NCBI GenBank assembly: GCA_947448095.1
Contig: CANFNN010000109.1
Coordinates: 1-8,606 of the forward strand
Direction: 5' to 3'
Origin: Bacteriovoracaceae bacterium
GTDB lineage: Bacteria > Bdellovibrionota > Bacteriovoracia > Bacteriovoracales > Bacteriovoracaceae
DNA length: 8,606 nucleotides
Position numbers and translations under genes: made by a program. A model generated the notes under the pieces. It was not told the DNA's origin and ran no database searches. It saw only the letters and a list, made by a program, of their open reading frames with translations. Shown here piece after piece: positions 5,777 to 8,606 of the stretch. Position 1 is the stretch's first letter. Each line of letters opens with the position of its first letter.

Positions 5777-6762
5777 ACACGTCCAAGGGTTTTAAGTAGG
5801 TTCTGTTCAGCTTCAGTCATTTCCGATTTTAAACGATCAACAATGCTTTTTACTGTTCCAATTTCATTAGTGAATTCGACTGAGGTTCCGGCACACCAAA
5901 CACTGTTATAATTAGCACCAAAGGCTGCTTTCTCAAGAGCTTTCATACCTTTGTAATAGGTCAGCATCTTTGCATATTTTTTTAATTGTTTATTTTTACT
6001 CAACACACTTTCAATAATATTTTGTTCTGTTCCAATTTTTTGAACATAGGGAGTATTGATAACAGTGCATCTTGACCCAGAAAGTTTGGTCGTGACGACG
6101 ATATCTTGAGCCGAATAATCGATACAGGCTTTTTTATAGTCATCATTAACGCCAGATTCTTTAGTGGCAATGAAAGGAGTACCAATTGAGAGCCCATCAG
6201 CACCTAAGGCCAGCATGGACAAAATTCCCGAGCCAGTTCCAACTCCACCAGCAGAGATCACTGGTATTTGGCATCTTTTTTTGAGGGCCGGAACAAGAAC
6301 GGTGGCGGGTATGTTGCCCAGATGTCCACCAGCGCCGGAGTTTACGGCAATAATCCCGTCAGCTCCAAGATCTTCGACTTTTTTGGCATAGTTTTCTTCA
6401 ATCACATCACAGAAAACTTTTATTCCGAATTTTTTTGATTCTTTTATGACTTCTTCCGGTGAACCAAGCGAAGTGATGAAAAAATTCACTCCCATATCGA
6501 GGCACTTATGAAGTTGTTTCTTGGCCAAAATATTTGATTTATTCACAATCAAATTGACCCCGAAAGGTTTAGAAGTTCTAGACTTAATTTCTTTGAGACC
6601 CTTTTCTAGTTCTTCAATTGTCCTGAAGTTGAGAGCGGGAATGCATCCGGCAATACCAGATTCGCCAGCATTCACAATCATCTCAACGTTAGTTACCAAA
6701 AACATCGGTGCCATGATTATGGGCAACTCAATTCCTAAAAGATCTGTTAGAGCTGTTTTCAT
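5773..6762 (-). CDS. Nitronate monooxygenase / FabK-like FMN enzyme
   Basis: 329-residue TIM-barrel flavoprotein of the nitronate monooxygenase (2-nitropropane dioxygenase) family. It shows the N-terminal strand LPIIMAPM (residues 13-20), the NSGAGGHLG motif with the conserved catalytic-type His147, the FMN-phosphate loop SAGGVGTGSG (170-179), and ALGADGLSIGTPF (185-197). Enzymes of this family oxidise alkyl nitronates with FMN; close relatives include FabK enoyl-ACP reductase, and sequence reading alone does not separate them safely. Length is normal. Start choice: the frame opens at 6825, but the ATG at 6760-6762 has GAGGAG 7 nt upstream and begins directly at the conserved KTALTDLLGIELP, so the extra 21 residues are rejected. 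It is the first gene of an operon with the hotdog gene. It is divergent from the M28 peptidase gene, 124 bp away. Confidence 0.88.
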   Translation of the reverse strand: MKTALTDLLGIELPIIMAPMFLVTNVEMIVNAGESGIAGCIPALNFRTIEELEKGLKEIKSRTSKPFGVNLIVNKSNILAKKQLHKCLDMGVNFFITSLGSPEEVIKESKKFGIKVFCDVIEENYAKKVEDLGADGIIAVNSGAGGHLGNIPATVLVPALKKRCQIPVISAGGVGTGSGILSMLALGADGLSIGTPFIATKESGVNDDYKKACIDYSAQDIVVTTKLSGSRCTVINTPYVQKIGTEQNIIESVLSKNKQLKKYAKMLTYYKGMKALEKAAFGANYNSVWCAGTSVEFTNEIGTVKSIVDRLKSEMTEAEQNLLKTLGRV

Positions 6763-6769
6763 CGTAAAA

Positions 6770-6775
6770 CTCCTC
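6770..6775 (-). promoter_or_regulatory. Ribosome binding site of the NMO-like gene, decides its start
   Basis: GAGGAG on the minus strand, 7 nt before the ATG at 6760-6762. Its presence inside the longer open frame argues that the upstream ATG codons (6825 and 6777) are not used. Confidence 0.85.
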
Positions 6776-6872
6776 ATTGATTCGTAGCGCCATTGTAAGG
6801 CAAAGTCATAGAACTTTTCCTTCACAAAGGCTTTAAAACTATGGATTAATTGTATCAGTGATTTTTATTTGC

Positions 6873-6877
6873 AAGGA
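6873..6877 (+). promoter_or_regulatory. Ribosome binding site of the M28 peptidase gene, decides its start
   Basis: AAGGA lies 9 nt before the ATG at 6887. An in-frame TTG at 6869 would overlap this site and put a charged extension ahead of the signal peptide, so ATG 6887 is preferred. Confidence 0.7.
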
Positions 6878-6886
6878 TGGAAAAAA

Positions 6887-8071
6887 ATGAAAAAAATTAT
6901 AGGACTGATTGCCCTAAGTCTATCAGCTGCGTCATTCGCTGCTCCTGAGGCACAATGGTTAACTGTTGATAACGATGTTTTGGCGAAAATCCGTCCTAAA
7001 CTAAATAAGTCTGTTCAGACCCTTTTTTCTGCCCAAGGCGCATCAGTCGTAAAACTCACTCCCTCTGAAGTCGAGCAACTTTCTGAAACAATCCACAATG
7101 AGCTTCATCGCTGTGGTGGATTTATTTCTCACGAATCTTTTGAAGAAGCGCAAAATGCGCTGTCTTTTCAAGGTGACACATACTTCGCTAAATCGGCCAT
7201 CTTTTCTGACTACTCAATTGACCAAGCTTCAAAAGTTGCCCCAATGGTGGCTCAAGTTGAAGAGCCATCGATTCGCAGCATGATCGAAAAACTGGCCACT
7301 TTTAACACTCGTTATTATAAAACAGAGACAGGTACTAAATCTTCAGAGTTCATCCGTGATACTTGGGCCGATCTTTCAAAGCATCGCTCAGACGTGAAAG
7401 TTGAACTTTATAAGCACCCAAGCTGGCCTCAAGCTTCAATCATCATGACGATTGAGGGATCAGAAAAATCTGAAGAAATCGTTATCCTTGGTGGACACGC
7501 AGATTCAATCGCGGGAATGTTTGGTGGATCTGGCAGAGCTCCTGGAGCGGATGATAATGCTTCTGGTATTGCTACCATCACTGAAGTGATCAAAATCCTC
7601 ATGAATAACAACTACAAACCTAAGCGCACTGTTCAGTTCATGGGCTACGCAGCTGAAGAAGTTGGACTTTTAGGTTCTAAAGATATTGCTGCTAGCTATA
7701 AAGCTGGAAACAAAAAGGTTGTAGGAGTAATGCAGCTTGATATGACGCTCTTTAAAGGAACCGCTGATAAAGACATTGTCATGATGGCCGATTTCACCAA
7801 CGCTGCTCAAAATGAATTCCTGGGCAAGCTGATTGATGAATACGTAAAAGTTTCTTGGGGCTATTCGCGTTGTGGTTACGGATGTTCAGATCACGCCTCT
7901 TGGACTGCCAATGGATACCCTGCATCGATTCCGTTTGAGTCAGCAATGGAAGATTTAAATCACAAGATTCATACTGCAAACGATACTTTGCAGAATTCTG
8001 GTGGAGATGCTAAACATGCAGCTAAATTTGCAAAACTAGCAACAGCATTCATAGTGGAGCTGGCGAAATAA
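6887..8071 (+). CDS. Secreted M28 zinc aminopeptidase (Vibrio leucyl aminopeptidase type)
   Basis: 394-residue preproenzyme. Residues 1-18 are a Sec signal peptide (MKK, hydrophobic core, cleavage at SFA|A). Residues 19 to about 116 look like a propeptide, and the M28 catalytic domain fills about 117-394. All five di-zinc ligands and the general base are visible: H204 (GGHADS), D223 (APGADDNASG), E257/E258 (YAAEEVGLLGS), D285 (QLDMT) and H336 (CSDHASW). Cys329 and Cys333 (CGYGC) match the disulfide pair of the Vibrio proteolyticus enzyme, and FESAMEDLNHKIHTANDTL matches its C-terminal loop. The family removes N-terminal, often hydrophobic residues from peptides. No C-terminal PPC or other secretion domain is attached, unlike some Vibrio precursors. 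It probably acts in the periplasm or outside the cell. A further gene follows after 15 bp with no terminator between them. Confidence 0.95.
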   Translation: MKKIIGLIALSLSAASFAAPEAQWLTVDNDVLAKIRPKLNKSVQTLFSAQGASVVKLTPSEVEQLSETIHNELHRCGGFISHESFEEAQNALSFQGDTYFAKSAIFSDYSIDQASKVAPMVAQVEEPSIRSMIEKLATFNTRYYKTETGTKSSEFIRDTWADLSKHRSDVKVELYKHPSWPQASIIMTIEGSEKSEEIVILGGHADSIAGMFGGSGRAPGADDNASGIATITEVIKILMNNNYKPKRTVQFMGYAAEEVGLLGSKDIAASYKAGNKKVVGVMQLDMTLFKGTADKDIVMMADFTNAAQNEFLGKLIDEYVKVSWGYSRCGYGCSDHASWTANGYPASIPFESAMEDLNHKIHTANDTLQNSGGDAKHAAKFAKLATAFIVELAK

Positions 8072-8086
8072 GAAAGTTGGTAAACG

Positions 8087-8606
8087 TTGAGTAGTCAAAT
8101 AAAGTCCCTGTACCAGGACATCCGTTCTAATCTTGAATTATCCAGAAAAGCCTTAATTACGACTAGTATCTCGGAAGATGAAGAATCTCCCGAGATACGG
8201 TCTTTAGTTGAGGCTAATATAATTTTAGATACCCTTGAATCAATAGCTATTGATTCAAGAAATCTGATCGATCTTCACCCTTCTCTTGAATCATTATTCG
8301 AAAAAAGTTTCGGCAGACTCCGTGAAGTTTTTGACCGTGAGCCAATTCTTGAAACGGCACTGGTTGATGATTTCATTTTTCCAGCGACCAGCACTTACGG
8401 CTTCTTAGTTGATGGTAATTTTAGTGCTGAACTTGCAGGATCCTACAAAGAGACTTTCAAGGCCTGGACTGAAGAAAAAATTGCCAAACATGTTGCGACT
8501 CAGGACTTACTGAAACTAAATTTTGATCTCAAAATCAGCGACAGAGATCTGACTTGTCAGTGCGTTCAATGTCTCGGAGATTACCGTACACAAGTTCGTG
8601 AATCTG
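8087..8606 (+). CDS. Unrecognised protein, 3' end outside window, probable TTG start
   Basis: The frame is open for 173 codons to the right edge, from just after an in-frame stop at 8081-8083. There is no in-frame ATG or GTG anywhere in it, so the TTG at 8087 is the only usual start. A weak GAAAG site lies 10 nt upstream, and the gene begins 15 nt after the aminopeptidase stop, so it is probably co-transcribed and perhaps coupled. The protein starts SSQIKSLYQDIRSNLELS, is rich in Leu, Glu and Asp with helix-like spacing, has no signal peptide or membrane segment, and has an acidic stretch SEDEESPE at about residues 30-37. Near the edge it has a C-x-C-x2-C cluster (C157, C159, C162) that could bind a metal. 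I do not recognise the family. An open frame of this length is unlikely by chance at this base composition. Confidence 0.65.
   Translation, partial: MSSQIKSLYQDIRSNLELSRKALITTSISEDEESPEIRSLVEANIILDTLESIAIDSRNLIDLHPSLESLFEKSFGRLREVFDREPILETALVDDFIFPATSTYGFLVDGNFSAELAGSYKETFKAWTEEKIAKHVATQDLLKLNFDLKISDRDLTCQCVQCLGDYRTQVRES
8166..8198. repeat. Near-perfect 33-nt inverted repeat inside the right-edge gene
   Basis: GTATCTCGG (8166-8174) pairs with CCGAGATAC (8190-8198) without error. Inside it, AGAT (8176-8179) pairs with ATCT (8185-8188) around a GAAGA loop. The single odd position (8175/8189) is an A/C mismatch in plus-sense RNA and a G-U pair in minus-sense RNA. It lies 95 nt after the aminopeptidase stop and about 80 nt into the open frame. 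No T-run follows on either strand, so it is not a standard terminator. Confidence 0.6.

Larger units (their letters stand above)
6763..6886. promoter_or_regulatory. Divergent promoter region between NMO-like gene and M28 peptidase gene
   Basis: 124 bp between two outward-reading starts must carry both promoters. On the minus strand a good -10-like TACAAT lies at 6849-6854, but TTGCAA upstream of it sits only 14 bp away, short for a sigma-70 spacer. On the plus strand TTCACA (6821-6826) with GATTAA (6844-6849) is only a weak candidate pair. No clear operator or terminator is seen. Confidence 0.3.

Noticed and set aside
6000..6787. Open frames inside the NMO-like gene (6000-6203, 6164-6391, 6521-6787)
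   Set aside because: They are shadows of the real gene, with no independent signals.
6763..6825. N-terminal extension of the NMO-like protein from 6825
   Set aside because: The ATG at 6760-6762 follows GAGGAG at 7 nt and matches the family's normal N-terminus; the extra 21 residues match nothing known.
6869..6886. TTG start for the M28 peptidase
   Set aside because: It overlaps the AAGGA ribosome site and adds charged residues ahead of a normal signal peptide that begins at 6887.
1..8606. Mobile element, CRISPR array, tRNA, rRNA or defence system
   Set aside because: No transposase or integrase frame, terminal repeats, regularly spaced repeats, cloverleaf or rRNA motif was seen on either strand.

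Overview
The window reads as ordinary, tightly packed chromosomal DNA of a Gram-negative bacterium. It is moderately AT-rich, roughly 40% GC by eye. Three proteins have clear Sec signal peptides (a nuclease, a UshA-type nucleotidase and an M28 aminopeptidase), which implies a periplasm or secretion to the outside. The Vibrio-type M28 aminopeptidase, the compact unfused FeoA/FeoB pair and the base composition would fit a member of Bdellovibrionota, perhaps Bacteriovoracales. That placement is a guess, because no rRNA or other marker is present.

Layout. Positions 2-622 (+) hold the C-terminal part of a sensor histidine kinase that enters from the left edge. It converges with, and overlaps by 26 bp, a secreted DNA/RNA non-specific endonuclease (597-1352, -). 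Upstream of the nuclease on the same strand is a periplasmic 5'-nucleotidase/UDP-sugar hydrolase, ushA (1453-2982, -). The gap between these two genes holds two hairpins. Positions 2983-3172 are a divergent control region. On the ushA side it has a leader with back-to-back hairpins and a possible 10-codon leader ORF. On the feo side it has a candidate promoter with an 18-bp dyad lying on its -10 element. feoA and feoB (3173-5280, +) form a translationally coupled ferrous iron uptake operon. feoB converges with, and overlaps by 17 bp, a two-gene operon on the minus strand: a nitronate monooxygenase/FabK-like flavoprotein (5773-6762) followed by a DUF4442 hotdog-fold protein (5264-5776). A 124-bp divergent gap leads to a secreted M28 leucyl-aminopeptidase-like protease (6887-8071, +). 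Fifteen bases later comes an unrecognised gene that probably starts with TTG and runs off the right edge (8087-8606, +).

How the genes may work together. The nuclease and UshA would act in sequence: extracellular nucleic acid is cut to nucleotides, which are then dephosphorylated to nucleosides and phosphate for uptake. With the secreted aminopeptidase this suggests feeding on macromolecules. FeoAB brings in Fe2+. The NMO/hotdog pair is a small cytoplasmic operon whose substrate cannot be read from sequence.

No mobile element, CRISPR array, tRNA or rRNA was seen, and no gene set in the window amounts to a new system. The parts most worth a second look are non-coding or poorly annotated: the structured ushA leader, the dyad at the possibly leaderless feoA start, the hairpin pair before the nuclease gene, and the TTG-started gene at the right edge, which carries a near-perfect 33-nt inverted repeat inside its coding frame.
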